Counted from the first letter of the stretch, positions 1 through 8,484 are shown. The stretch: DNA of 64,000 bases from Phaeobacter sp. A36a-5a (GCF_037911135.1 NZ_JBBLYU010000001.1:1798001-1862000), one strand, 5' to 3'. Made by a program: numbers and translations. Notes: generated by a model not told the origin, from the sequence alone.

Positions 1-149
1 GGCTGCGATGGGTGGGGCCTGTGGTTGGTGAAACGTATTCTGTGAAAACTGTTGGCTCTGCCCAGCGAGGTCGGCCTGTCGTGAGACGCCGCAGGCGTGC
101 AGAGCTGTGTCTGGGTCCGCGTCTATGTCGGAGCTGGATCGGTGTCCGG

Positions 150-371
150 CTATGGATCGGTGTCCAGGTCGGGACCAGTCTCCGGGTCAGGACCAGTCTC
201 CGGGTCTGAGCCGTAGGTCTGTGTCGCAGGGCTGTTGATCCCGAAACCGATGCGACGAATCGTGTCCGCCCGATCTGCCAGGAGGTGGAAAGCCGCCTTC
301 GGCAGCTGCCACTTGTTGCGGCGCTCATCCTGCGAGTAGGCGCCTGCGACGGCCCCGGTACAGCTGCGATC
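150..371 (-). pseudogene. C-terminal coding remnant with an in-frame hexapeptide repeat, no start codon
   Basis: The minus strand is open for 73 codons between an in-frame TGA (372-374) and a TAG (150-152). There is no ATG, GTG or TTG in frame. The translation looks protein-like (KWQLPKAAFHLLADRAD followed by IRRIGFGINSP) and ends in an acidic, proline-rich tail. In that tail an 18-bp tandem repeat (172-207) encodes Asp-Pro-Glu-Thr-Gly-Pro twice, followed by degenerate copies. The repeat period is a multiple of three and the frame stays open, which supports past coding. I do not recognise the family. It may be the 3' end of a decayed gene. I see no gene in 1-149 or 372-479. Confidence 0.4.
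172..207. repeat. 18-bp tandem repeat, two copies
   Basis: Two adjacent 18-bp copies (172-189 and 190-207) differ only at the last base. Weaker related copies with a GGATCGGTGTCC core follow to the left at about 136-165. On the minus strand the repeat is read in frame by the coding remnant at 150-371. Confidence 0.8.
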
Positions 372-479
372 TCAGCCGGTGGCCACCTATGCGGTGGTCG
401 ATTACATGACGTGGCCGACCACTTGACGTGACCTGGCTGCATCGCGGCTGGCCTTTGCACTCAGAAAACCGGCGCGCGC

Positions 480-659
480 CTAAGGTGTGATGGCCCAGCG
501 GATCAGCGCCGCGACACAGGCCAGCACCCCGACGCTGGCACACCAGATAACCGCAAACCACAGCAGCCGCCCCAGCGGGTGATGCCTGACCTTTGCTTCG
601 GGACTGGCGCTGCCGCGGGGTGTGGTTGCCCGCTCAGGAGGCTGTTCGGAGGTGCTCAA
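480..659 (-). CDS. Small membrane subunit of cytochrome bd oxidase (DUF2474/CydX-like)
   Basis: A 59-residue protein with a hydrophilic N-terminal half and one C-terminal transmembrane helix (about residues 33-55, LLWFAVIWCASVGVLACVAAL). Position and build match the DUF2474 single-span proteins found after cioAB/cydAB operons, which are thought to stabilise the oxidase. I choose a TTG start at 659 because it overlaps the cydB stop in the arrangement ATTGA and has a strong GGAGGAGGG ribosome site about 5 nt upstream. The upstream ATG at 701 would lie deep inside cydB. The family call rests on context and topology more than on conserved residues. Confidence 0.7.
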   Translation of the reverse strand: MSTSEQPPERATTPRGSASPEAKVRHHPLGRLLWFAVIWCASVGVLACVAALIRWAITP

Positions 660-1660
660 TGATAGCCCTCCTCCGGGTTGATCTTGCCGCGAAATACCCA
701 ATAGGCATAGGCGGTATAGGCCAGGATCAGAGGCACCAGCACCACCGCGCCGACCAGCGTGAACATCAGGCTTTCATCCGGGGCGGCGGCTTCGGCGATG
801 GTCAGGCCCGGCGGCACGATGAACGGGTAGAAGCTGATGCCAATGCCGATGAAACCCAGCACAAAGAGCCCAAGTGCTGCCAGAAACGGCTGGGCGTCGC
901 GCGCGCCCTTCAGCCCCTGAAACAGCGCGTAGCTGCACGCCACAACCAGCCCCGGTACCAACAGGCTGAACAGGCTGCCCGGCAGGTTGAACCAGCGGCG
1001 GAAATACTCCGGGTCCTGAAACGGGGTGAGCAGGCTGACCAGCGCAATTGCCGCCAATGTGACGACGCCGAGCCAGCGCGCGTAGCCGCGCATCTGATGC
1101 TGTAGATCACCCTCGGTCTTCATGTAGAGCCAGGTCGCACCAAGCAGCGCATAGCCGGTCAGCACTGCCAGGCCGGTGATCAGCGAAAACGGGGTCAGCC
1201 AGTCCCACCAGCCGCCTGCGTAGGCGCGGCCCTCGATCTCGATCCCCTGTACCAGCGCGCCCAGCGCGATGCCCTGCATGATCGCCGCCACAACAGAGCC
1301 GCCAAAGAACGCGACGTCCCAGACGCCACGCCAGCGGGTGGTGCGCCAGCGGTATTCAAAGGCGACACCGCGAAACACCAGCGCCAGCAACATCAGGGTG
1401 ATCGGCATGTAGAGCGCCGGCATGATCACCGCATAGGCCAGCGGGAACACCGCAAACAGCCCGCCGCCGCCCAGCACCAGCCAGGTTTCATTGCCATCCC
1501 AGACCGGGGCGATGGAGTTCATCATGGTGGCCCGATCGCGTTCGGAACCGGCGAAGGGGAACAGGATCCCGACGCCAAGGTCAAACCCATCGAGCACAAC
1601 ATAGGTCAGCACCGCAAAGGCAATGATTCCGGCCCAGATAAAGGAGAGTTCAAACAGCAT
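656..1660 (-). CDS. cydB: Cytochrome bd ubiquinol oxidase subunit II
   Basis: 334 residues, a normal length for CydB, with about eight or nine hydrophobic helices. The N-terminal part carries the family pattern YVVLDGFDLGVGILFPF followed by PVWDGNETWLVLGGG. CydB is the second membrane subunit of the quinol-oxidising bd oxidase, which reduces oxygen to water without pumping protons. It lies 14 bp after cydA and its stop overlaps the start of the small subunit, so the three form one operon. It pairs with a short-Q-loop CydA, so the complex is probably the cyanide-insensitive (CIO) type. Confidence 0.96.
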   Translation of the reverse strand: MLFELSFIWAGIIAFAVLTYVVLDGFDLGVGILFPFAGSERDRATMMNSIAPVWDGNETWLVLGGGGLFAVFPLAYAVIMPALYMPITLMLLALVFRGVAFEYRWRTTRWRGVWDVAFFGGSVVAAIMQGIALGALVQGIEIEGRAYAGGWWDWLTPFSLITGLAVLTGYALLGATWLYMKTEGDLQHQMRGYARWLGVVTLAAIALVSLLTPFQDPEYFRRWFNLPGSLFSLLVPGLVVACSYALFQGLKGARDAQPFLAALGLFVLGFIGIGISFYPFIVPPGLTIAEAAAPDESLMFTLVGAVVLVPLILAYTAYAYWVFRGKINPEEGYH

Positions 1661-1674
1661 AGCGAGGACCTCTG

Positions 1675-3099
1675 TCAGTTGCCTTGTGGGGTGGGTTCAT
1701 CGGTGACATCGGGATCGACCTGCTGCGCCGGGGTGATCCCTGCGGCCCGGATCGGCCCGTCGCGCAGCCCCAGGTTCCGGGTGGCAGGCACCTTGTTCAT
1801 CATCCGCAGGATGTAGAAAGTTCCGGCGCCGAAGATGAAGAAATAGACCACGATGAAGGCCGTGAGTGAGGCGGCGACTGCCGGCGCTGCCACCGGTGCC
1901 AGACTGTCGGACGTGCGCAGCAGCCCGTAGACGGTGAAGGGCTGCCGCCCGACCTCTGTGGTGATCCAGCCGGCCAGAACCGCAACAAAGCCCATCGGTG
2001 CCATCAGGATCGAGGCCCGCTGGAGCCCGCGGTTTTCATAGAGCTGCCCGCGCAGACGCCCCCAGAGCGACCAGAGCGCAAGGCCGAGCATGGCAAAGCC
2101 AAGGCCGACCATGACCCGGAAGCTCCAGAAGACGATGGCCACCGGCGGCTCATCTTCATCGGGGATCGTATCGAGCCCTGCCAGCGGTGCGTTCAGGTCA
2201 TGTTTCAGGATCAGGCTGGAGAGTTTGGGGATTTCAATGGCATAGTCGATTGTCTTGGTCTCGGCATTGGGCAGACCAAAGAGGATGAGCGGGGCGCCGT
2301 CGGGATGGCTGTCAAAATGGCCTTCCATGGCCATCACCTTGGCGGGCTGGTGTTCCAATGTGTTCAGCCCGTGCATATCGCCGGCCACGATCTGCATCGG
2401 CGCCACCAGAACCAGCATCCACATCGCCATGGAGAACATCCGCCGCGCCGCCACATCGGTCTTGTCGCGCAACAGGTGCAGACTGCCAACACCGCCCACC
2501 ACCAGTGCCGTGGTCAGGAAGGCCGCCAGCACCATATGCACCAGACGATAGGGGAAGGACGGGTTGAAGACGATCTGCCACCAGTCCTGCGGTACGAATT
2601 GGCCCACCTCGTTGATGGCATAGCCCGCCGGCGTCTGCATCCAGCTGTTCACGCTCAGGATCCAAGTGGCCGACATCAGCGTGCCAAAGGCCACCATGGC
2701 GGTTGCAAACATATGCAGCCCATCGCCGACGCGGGCACGACCAAACAGCATGATCCCTAGAAACCCGGCCTCCAGGAAAAACGCCGAGAGCACCTCATAG
2801 GCCATCAGTGGCCCGAGCACCGGGCCGGTCTTGTCCGAGAACACCGACCAGTTGGTGCCAAACTGGTAAGACATCACGATGCCCGAGACGACCCCCATGC
2901 CAAAGGCAACGGCGAAGATCTTTTTCCAGTATTCGAACAGCGTGTAATAGGTGTCGTCCCGGGTCCGCAGCCACAGCGCGTTCAGCACCGCGAGGTAGCT
3001 GGCAAGCCCGATGGAAAACGCCGGGAAGATGATGTGAAACGAGACGGTGAACGCAAATTGCATGCGTGCCAGTGTCTCGGCTGTCAGCCCATCGAACAT
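1675..3099 (-). CDS. cydA: Cytochrome bd ubiquinol oxidase subunit I (CIO type)
   Basis: 474 residues, shorter than the roughly 520 of E. coli CydA, as expected for the short Q-loop, cyanide-insensitive group. Likely haem ligands are the His in FHIIFP (residue 22), the His in YRLVHMVLAA, and the Met in the KVMAMEGHFD region. The Gln/Arg stretch of the quinol site appears as TTEVGRQPFTVYG. It is the first gene of the cydA-cydB-small-subunit operon and is transcribed divergently from a Crp/Fnr-type regulator, which is a natural candidate to control it. The encoded oxidase acts in the inner membrane, probably at low oxygen or under nitric oxide or cyanide stress (family knowledge). Confidence 0.95.
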   Translation of the reverse strand: MFDGLTAETLARMQFAFTVSFHIIFPAFSIGLASYLAVLNALWLRTRDDTYYTLFEYWKKIFAVAFGMGVVSGIVMSYQFGTNWSVFSDKTGPVLGPLMAYEVLSAFFLEAGFLGIMLFGRARVGDGLHMFATAMVAFGTLMSATWILSVNSWMQTPAGYAINEVGQFVPQDWWQIVFNPSFPYRLVHMVLAAFLTTALVVGGVGSLHLLRDKTDVAARRMFSMAMWMLVLVAPMQIVAGDMHGLNTLEHQPAKVMAMEGHFDSHPDGAPLILFGLPNAETKTIDYAIEIPKLSSLILKHDLNAPLAGLDTIPDEDEPPVAIVFWSFRVMVGLGFAMLGLALWSLWGRLRGQLYENRGLQRASILMAPMGFVAVLAGWITTEVGRQPFTVYGLLRTSDSLAPVAAPAVAASLTAFIVVYFFIFGAGTFYILRMMNKVPATRNLGLRDGPIRAAGITPAQQVDPDVTDEPTPQGN

Positions 3100-3414
3100 A
3101 TCTGGTCACTTTCCTAGAAATTGCGCCGCCCGCCTCGGTCTGGCCTGCCGGACAGTGGCGGAGCGAGCGATCCATTGGCACAGAAGTTAGTACGCGGTGG
3201 AGAAGTTGCAGGTGGCAGAAAGCCGCAGCGCGGCGACAGGTCTCAGTTATTCCAAGCCTATTCCGCTATGCTAGGCCTCGCGCAGCGACGCGGCAAGCGC
3301 GGGTTCAGGACCATCAGGGGCGGATTTACCTGCCGGTTTCCCCGCCCCCGCCAAACCGGACCTGCGGAGCGCGGGCGGCGGCACATTGGCGCAGGCAGAA
3401 ACGGAGATGCAGAT
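3100..3414. promoter_or_regulatory. Divergent promoter region between cydA and the Crp/Fnr-type regulator
   Basis: A 315-bp intergenic region that must hold the promoters of both divergent units. I looked for TTGAT-N4-ATCAA Fnr boxes and TGTGA-N6-TCACA Crp boxes and saw no convincing copy. An open frame continues upstream of the regulator through this region, but it lacks coding character and a ribosome site. Confidence 0.5.
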
Positions 3415-4083
3415 ATGACCGAGGCACAGACCCCCTGGATAGAGCGCTTTCCCGGCTTGGCCCGACTGGATGACAAGACCAAGGCGCATATTCTTGCGCA
3501 GTCGTCTCAGTTGAGCCTGCCCCGCGGCACGGTGATCTTTGGCCCCGGCAAATCCCCGGAAAACATGCTGTTCCTGCTGGATGGCACCGTACGGGTGCAG
3601 CAGGTTTCCGAGACGGGCCGCGAGATCCTGCTGTATCGGATCAACGCGGGCGAAAGCTGCGTGCTGACCACCGCCTGCCTGCTGGCCTATGAGGACTATG
3701 CAGCAGAGGGTATTGCCGAAACCGCAGTAACCGCAGCCATCCTGCCCCGTGCAGTGTTTGACGCGCTGGTCGCCGCCTCTGCGGATTTTCGCAGCTTTGT
3801 GTTTTCGGCCTTCTCCAAACGGATTACCGATCTGTTTCTGGTGATCGACGAGGTCGCGTTTCAGCGCGTCGATGTGCGACTGGCACAGGCGCTGCTGGAT
3901 CTGGCCGCGGCTGGCGATCACCTCGCCGTGACCCATCAACAGCTGGCGGTCGATCTGGGCACCGCGCGCGAGGTGGTCTCGCGGCAGATCCAGGAGTTCC
4001 AGCGTCGCGGCTGGGTGCAACTGGCACGCGGCCGTGTCGATATCCTCGACCGCGAGGCATTGCAGCGGCTGATCCGGCGCTGA
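3415..4083 (+). CDS. Crp/Fnr-family transcriptional regulator
   Basis: 222 residues. It has an N-terminal cyclic-nucleotide-binding-like beta barrel (about residues 20-125, with ENMLFLLDGTVRVQQVSETGREI) and a C-terminal winged helix (about 150-222). The recognition helix region is TAREVVSRQIQEFQRRGWV. The N-terminal four-cysteine cluster pattern of oxygen-sensing Fnr is absent. Two Cys occur in SCVLTTACLL, a segment typical of an uncharacterised Crp/Fnr subgroup. I start at 3415 because the longer frame upstream runs through the intergenic region. It is divergent from cydAB and is a candidate regulator of it; the signal is unknown. Confidence 0.88.
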   Translation: MTEAQTPWIERFPGLARLDDKTKAHILAQSSQLSLPRGTVIFGPGKSPENMLFLLDGTVRVQQVSETGREILLYRINAGESCVLTTACLLAYEDYAAEGIAETAVTAAILPRAVFDALVAASADFRSFVFSAFSKRITDLFLVIDEVAFQRVDVRLAQALLDLAAAGDHLAVTHQQLAVDLGTAREVVSRQIQEFQRRGWVQLARGRVDILDREALQRLIRR

Positions 4084-4181
4084 CCCGGCACTGATCCATG
4101 GGCGCGTCAGCGTCGCGCCCCGGTGGGGCGTCCCTTCAGAACCCAAGGCTGGCGGCTGGCTGCGGGTGGCGCGCAGCAAGG

Positions 4182-4194
4182 GTGACTTAGTCAC
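4182..4194. promoter_or_regulatory. Perfect 13-bp palindrome upstream of the DUF2892 gene
   Basis: GTGACTTAGTCAC is a perfect inverted repeat (6+1+6), 57 bp before the start at 4252 and 98 bp after the Crp/Fnr gene. It resembles a Crp/Fnr half-site pair, but the arms are one base closer than in a standard TTGAC-N4-GTCAA box. An operator role is inferred. Confidence 0.4.
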
Positions 4195-4251
4195 AGACAT
4201 CTGCGCAGAACCGGCGTTTTCTGGTGGGAGACATCGCAAAGGAGTGACCAG

Positions 4252-4464
4252 ATGACCAGAAACATAGGTACGCTTGACCGGGCCATTCGGCTGATGCTCG
4301 GTGTTGGGTTGATCGCCGCCCCCTTTCTCAGTGATTATGCCATCTTTGCCGCAGGCTGGGCGAAACTGCTGTCGGTGGCGCTTGGCAGTGTCATGCTGCT
4401 GGTGGCGCTGACGCGCAGCTGCCCGATCTACACGATCCTTGGCCTGCGCAGCTGTCGGCGCTGA
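4252..4464 (+). CDS. Small DUF2892 (YgaP-type) inner-membrane protein
   Basis: 70 residues with two predicted transmembrane helices separated by a short loop. The opening NIGTLDRAIRLMLGVGLI is typical of DUF2892, the membrane module that is also fused to rhodanese domains in YgaP. A Cys lies in RSCPIYTILG near the end of helix 2, as is usual. A good ribosome site (AAAGGAG) precedes the ATG. It follows the Crp/Fnr gene and may be controlled by it through the nearby palindrome. Its role is unknown; a link to thiol or sulfane-sulfur handling is only suggested by the family. Confidence 0.85.
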   Translation: MTRNIGTLDRAIRLMLGVGLIAAPFLSDYAIFAAGWAKLLSVALGSVMLLVALTRSCPIYTILGLRSCRR

Positions 4465-4607
4465 CCGGTTGCGGCGCGCGGCGCTGTCGCGTCTTGCGCG
4501 CCCTTGACCCGACGTGATGATCACTGTTCAACATCACGCCAAGCGCCCTGAGCGCCAAACGCTACCGAACCGCCCCCCGGTCCGGTGTCACGCGAAGAAA
4601 GACCTGA

Positions 4608-6365
4608 ATGCCTCCTCTGCTGATCCGCTATGTGCCGCTGCTGACCTGGGGGCGGGCGTATAGCCGCCTGAACCTCACCAATGATCTGATCGCTGCGGTG
4701 ATCGTAACGATCATGCTGATCCCGCAATCGCTGGCCTATGCGCTGCTGGCCGGATTGCCGCCCGAGGCCGGGCTATATGCCTCTATCGTGCCGATCCTGC
4801 TTTATGCGGTGTTTGGCACCAGCCGGGCGCTGGCCGTCGGACCTGTGGCGGTGGTCTCGCTGATGACGGCCGCCAGCCTGAGCGAGATCGCAGCGCAGGG
4901 CAGCATCGGCTACGGGGTTGCAGCACTGTCGCTGGCGGCGCTATCCGGCGCGATCCTGTTGGCGATGGGGCTGCTGCGGCTTGGGTTTCTGGCCAATTTC
5001 CTGTCACATCCGGTGATTGCCGGTTTTATCACCGCCTCCGGCGTGTTGATCGCCACCAGCCAGATCAAACATGTGCTGGGGGTGAATGCCGACGGGCACA
5101 CGCTGCCCGAACTGCTCCTGTCGCTGGCACAGAACCTGCCTGAGCTGAACTGGCCGACGGTACTGATCGGGGTTGGGACGACGGGGTTTCTGGTCTGGGT
5201 CCGACATGGGCTGAATCCCGCCCTGCGTGCGCTTGGGGTCGGCGCACCGCTGGCCGGGTTCCTGACCAAGGCCGGACCGGTCGCCGCCGTGATTGCCACG
5301 ACGCTTGCGGTCTGGGGGCTGGATCTGGCGGAGCGCGGGGTCAGAATTGTCGGGGCCGTCCCACAGGCGCTGCCGCCCTTCACCCTGCCGGATCTGTCGT
5401 ATGAGCTGCTGGGGCAGCTCATATTGCCGGCGGTGCTGATCTCGGTCATTGGATTTGTCGAATCCATCTCGGTGGCGCAGACCCTGGCGGCGAAACGGCG
5501 CCAGCGTATTGACCCGGATCAGGAGCTGATCGGCCTTGGCAGCGCCAATCTCGGCGCGGCCTTTACCGGCGGTTTCCCGGTGACGGGGGGGTTTTCCCGC
5601 TCCGTCGTGAATTTTGATGCCGGCGCCGAAACCCCGGCTGCGGGGGCGTTTACCGCCATCGGGCTGGCCATTGCCGCCGTGGCGCTGACGCCGCTGATCT
5701 ACTTCCTGCCAAAAGCGACCCTGGCGGCGACCATCATCACGGCGGTTCTTGGATTGGTCGATTTCTCCATCCTGCGGCGGAGCTGGGCCTATTCAAAGGC
5801 GGATTTTGCCGCAGTGCTGGCCACCATCGCGCTGACCCTGCTGCTGGGGGTCGAGGCCGGGGTCACCGCCGGGGTGCTGCTGTCGATCCTGCTGCATCTT
5901 TACAAATCCTCGCGCCCGCATATTGCCGAGGTCGGGCGGGTGCCGGGCACCGAGCATTTCCGCAATGTCCTGCGTCACGAGGTGGAAACCCACCCCAGCC
6001 TGCTGACGCTGCGGGTGGATGAGAGCCTGTTTTTCGCCAATGCGCGATTTCTGGAGGACTGCATTCACCGGCGGGTCGCCGATGATCCGCAGATCGACCA
6101 TGTGGTGCTGCAATGCTCAGCGATCAATGACATTGACCTGAGCGCGCTGGACTCGCTGGAGGAGATCATGCACCGGCTGTCGGAGATGGGGGTCACCCTG
6201 CATCTGTCGGAGGTTAAAGGACCGGTGATGGACCGGTTGCGGCGCGGCGATTTTCTCACGCATCTGAGCGGTCAGGTCTTCCTCAGTCAGCACGACGCGG
6301 TAGAAGCCCTATGCCCGAAAGATGCGGCGATGCGAATCTCAGCCCCCGGGCTGCACGGCGGATAA
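4608..6365 (+). CDS. SulP-family inorganic anion transporter with STAS domain
   Basis: 585 residues. The N-terminal 400 or so hold the SulP membrane core, including the signature region IPQSLAYALLAGLPPEAGLY and then TSRALAVGPVAVVSLM. Residues of about 440-560 form a cytoplasmic STAS domain (VVLQCSAINDIDLSALDSL). The family carries sulfate, bicarbonate, fumarate or other anions, and the substrate cannot be read from sequence. It begins 143 bp after the DUF2892 gene, and a purine-rich site precedes the ATG. Cotranscription is possible but unproven. Confidence 0.9.
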   Translation: MPPLLIRYVPLLTWGRAYSRLNLTNDLIAAVIVTIMLIPQSLAYALLAGLPPEAGLYASIVPILLYAVFGTSRALAVGPVAVVSLMTAASLSEIAAQGSIGYGVAALSLAALSGAILLAMGLLRLGFLANFLSHPVIAGFITASGVLIATSQIKHVLGVNADGHTLPELLLSLAQNLPELNWPTVLIGVGTTGFLVWVRHGLNPALRALGVGAPLAGFLTKAGPVAAVIATTLAVWGLDLAERGVRIVGAVPQALPPFTLPDLSYELLGQLILPAVLISVIGFVESISVAQTLAAKRRQRIDPDQELIGLGSANLGAAFTGGFPVTGGFSRSVVNFDAGAETPAAGAFTAIGLAIAAVALTPLIYFLPKATLAATIITAVLGLVDFSILRRSWAYSKADFAAVLATIALTLLLGVEAGVTAGVLLSILLHLYKSSRPHIAEVGRVPGTEHFRNVLRHEVETHPSLLTLRVDESLFFANARFLEDCIHRRVADDPQIDHVVLQCSAINDIDLSALDSLEEIMHRLSEMGVTLHLSEVKGPVMDRLRRGDFLTHLSGQVFLSQHDAVEALCPKDAAMRISAPGLHGG

Positions 6366-6475
6366 TCTGGTGCCGGACACAGACAGCGGGCCGCTGACTG
6401 TCGCGGCCTGCTGTTCGGCGGTTGGCTATGCGCGGATTGCGACCGGCGAGAGGTTTTCGCGCCGCTCTGATCGGG

Positions 6476-7834
6476 TCAGGCAACCACCTGGACAAACTTG
6501 CGCTTCGACATCTTGGCACTGCGCGCCGGGGCCACTTCGACCAAGCGCAGCGGACGGATACCGATATTGTCGATTCGCTGGATTTCGCCACCGCTGGTGA
6601 GGCTCTGATCACGCCAGACCATCCGCACCCGCTCATCCGAGGTCACCATCGCGGAGCCTTCGACCACCCGCCAGTAGGTGCCAAGGGTCGCAACAGACAG
6701 CGGCAGGCTCTGCCCCGGCAAGACGGTCAGATGTTTGACAATGTGATGAGCGCCGGTGTCGAGGGTCTCGCTGCGGCCCCAGCTTTCGGTTTCGATTTCG
6801 CTGCTGTTGCGGGAGGCGCCCTCGCTCAGCTGATCGGCGTACCAGCTGGCCAGGCTCGCAGCGTCGCTGACACCGGTTGCGGTCTGGGTCAACTCGGCGG
6901 GGCCCTGCGCGCCATCCTTGCGGCTGTGCGGCATGGTCTTGCACCAGGTCGCCTCGCCCGAGACGCTGCCGGCCAACCAGGCCTCCCACTCGGCGTCGCT
7001 GGCAACTTCCGGTTCCACCTGCCAGGCCGACATCTCGTCCCAGCCTGCATCCATTTCGACCACGGACAAGCGCGCGGCATGGCACAGGATCGCGCTTTCG
7101 AAGGTGCTGCTGCGGGCCCGACGGTAGCTGTCGGCATCAAGCGCGAGGATCCCGTCGACCTTCATACCGCGGGTGGCGGCGGCCTTTGCGGGCATCAGAA
7201 TGCGGGCGGCGTATTTCTTGTAGGCGGCCATCAAAGTGTCGAGCCGCGCCAGATAGATACCAGTGCTCCAGAGTTTGGCGGCAGGCTGATCACGCCAGCC
7301 ATCAAAGGCCGGGTTGCGCTGATCGAGGAAGCTGCTGACCGGGGTGGCGCCTTCTGCGTTGAGGCTGCGTGCACATTCGATATAGCCGTGGCTGCGGCAG
7401 GCGCGATCGGTCTGTACGCCGAGCATCACGATATCGCCGTTCTGGGCCGACTGCATCCCCTGAGCCAGAGCATCCTGAAGCTGATCCGCATCGTCAAAAT
7501 CCTGATCCGCAGGCAGGATCAGCACCAGGCTGTCGGCAGCCGCCTTCAGGCTGTGCAGCGCTGCAATTGTGCCGGCAGCGGTTTTGGTGGCGCCCGGCTC
7601 CAGCAGCAGCTGGCCCGCGACCTTCATCGCCTCCATCTGGGTGGCCGCCACCTCGGCAAAAGCGCCGCAGGTGAGCACGGTCGGGGCGTGAAACTCGGCA
7701 GTGGCAACGGCCGACAGCAGGGTCTGGAAGCGGCTTTGGACGCCGGCAGCATCCTCAAAATGCATCGGCACCATGTCGGCGCCATTGGTGACATCGGCGT
7801 CTGTGGCTCCGGCGAGAACGATGGGATAGATCAT
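6476..7834 (-). CDS. ManC-like protein with degenerate catalytic motifs (apparent pseudoenzyme)
   Basis: 452 residues, collinear with mannose-1-phosphate guanylyltransferase/mannose-6-phosphate isomerase. Weak matches occur in order: LVLILPADQDFDD for the LVLPADH region, KLWSTGIYLAR for WNSGIF, VVEMDAGWDEMSAW for DAGWSDVGSW, then a cupin part with IVKHLTVLPGQSLPLS. The nucleotide-binding signature GGSGTRLWPLSR...PK is replaced by AGATDADVTNGADMVPMHF, and the cupin metal ligands of QMHHHRAEHW are replaced by SVATLGTYW. Both activities therefore look lost. The frame is intact, with an AAAGGA ribosome site, so the gene is not simply decaying. No sugar-nucleotide genes lie nearby. Its function is unknown, perhaps sugar or nucleotide sensing. 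Confidence 0.75.
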   Translation of the reverse strand: MIYPIVLAGATDADVTNGADMVPMHFEDAAGVQSRFQTLLSAVATAEFHAPTVLTCGAFAEVAATQMEAMKVAGQLLLEPGATKTAAGTIAALHSLKAAADSLVLILPADQDFDDADQLQDALAQGMQSAQNGDIVMLGVQTDRACRSHGYIECARSLNAEGATPVSSFLDQRNPAFDGWRDQPAAKLWSTGIYLARLDTLMAAYKKYAARILMPAKAAATRGMKVDGILALDADSYRRARSSTFESAILCHAARLSVVEMDAGWDEMSAWQVEPEVASDAEWEAWLAGSVSGEATWCKTMPHSRKDGAQGPAELTQTATGVSDAASLASWYADQLSEGASRNSSEIETESWGRSETLDTGAHHIVKHLTVLPGQSLPLSVATLGTYWRVVEGSAMVTSDERVRMVWRDQSLTSGGEIQRIDNIGIRPLRLVEVAPARSAKMSKRKFVQVVA

Positions 7835-8073
7835 GCTGCATTCCTTTCGGCGTATCGTGGCGTGTCTGGCTTGAACCAGGGATGACGTGTTGATCTCACA
7901 CTAGGGAAGTCGGTGCTTGCGATCTTCTATCCAGTGGGCGTTTTGAAGCGCGAAAAAGGATAGCACCCGCACAACCTTAGCGTTGGGCCTTGGCACAATT
8001 CATCATAGAAATGTTTCAAATTTCCTTAAAATACGGTCGTGACAGGCAGAGATGCCTTGAGTATGTTCCCGAT

Positions 8074-8415
8074 ATGTCCGCATCTATCTCCACCCCTGTG
8101 TCGTCGATCCGCAATCTCGGCCCCGCCTTTGAAGAGGCCTGTCGCAAGGCAGGGATCACCTCGGCCGAGGCGCTGCGCGCCCTGGGGGCCGATGCCGCCT
8201 ACACCCGCCTGCTGGAGGCTGGCAACAGACCGCATTTCATCGGCTATTATGTTCTGGTGATGGCGCTTCAGGGGCGGCCCTGGAACGACTGCAAGGGGGC
8301 GGAGAAGGCGGCGCTGCGCAAGCGGTTCGATGCGCTGAAGGCGGGCAGTTTCGATGCCAATCGCTCGGCTCTGGAGCGGGCGCTGGACGAGATCGGCGTG
8401 ATCGAACGGCGCTGA
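8074..8415 (+). CDS. TfoX/Sxy C-terminal domain protein
   Basis: 113 residues. The pattern SIRNLGPAFEEACRKAGITSAEALRALGADAAY is that of the C-terminal, helix-hairpin-helix-like domain of TfoX/Sxy. YYVLVMALQGRPWNDC then matches the family's usual LYALEGA...W segment. The N-terminal TfoX domain is absent. Stand-alone copies like this are common in alphaproteobacteria and their role is unknown; a part in competence should not be assumed. I start at 8074 because the upstream extension is AT-richer and lacks domain similarity. It is followed 69 bp later by two small membrane genes. Confidence 0.75.
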   Translation: MSASISTPVSSIRNLGPAFEEACRKAGITSAEALRALGADAAYTRLLEAGNRPHFIGYYVLVMALQGRPWNDCKGAEKAALRKRFDALKAGSFDANRSALERALDEIGVIERR

Positions 8416-8484
8416 ATCCGGGAACATTTGCCGAATGATGCGCGTTGTCCTCGCAACAGCAACCGCACATCCGGGAGAATTCTC

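Noticed and set aside
325-561. 78-codon minus-strand frame left of cydB
   Set aside because: It overlaps the well-supported small oxidase subunit in another frame and has shadow-like Arg/Gly/Cys composition.
3100-3414. N-terminal extension of the Crp/Fnr regulator through the intergenic region
   Set aside because: The added 98 residues are Arg/Gly-rich without a domain, there is no ribosome site at 3121, and the fold starts at 3415.
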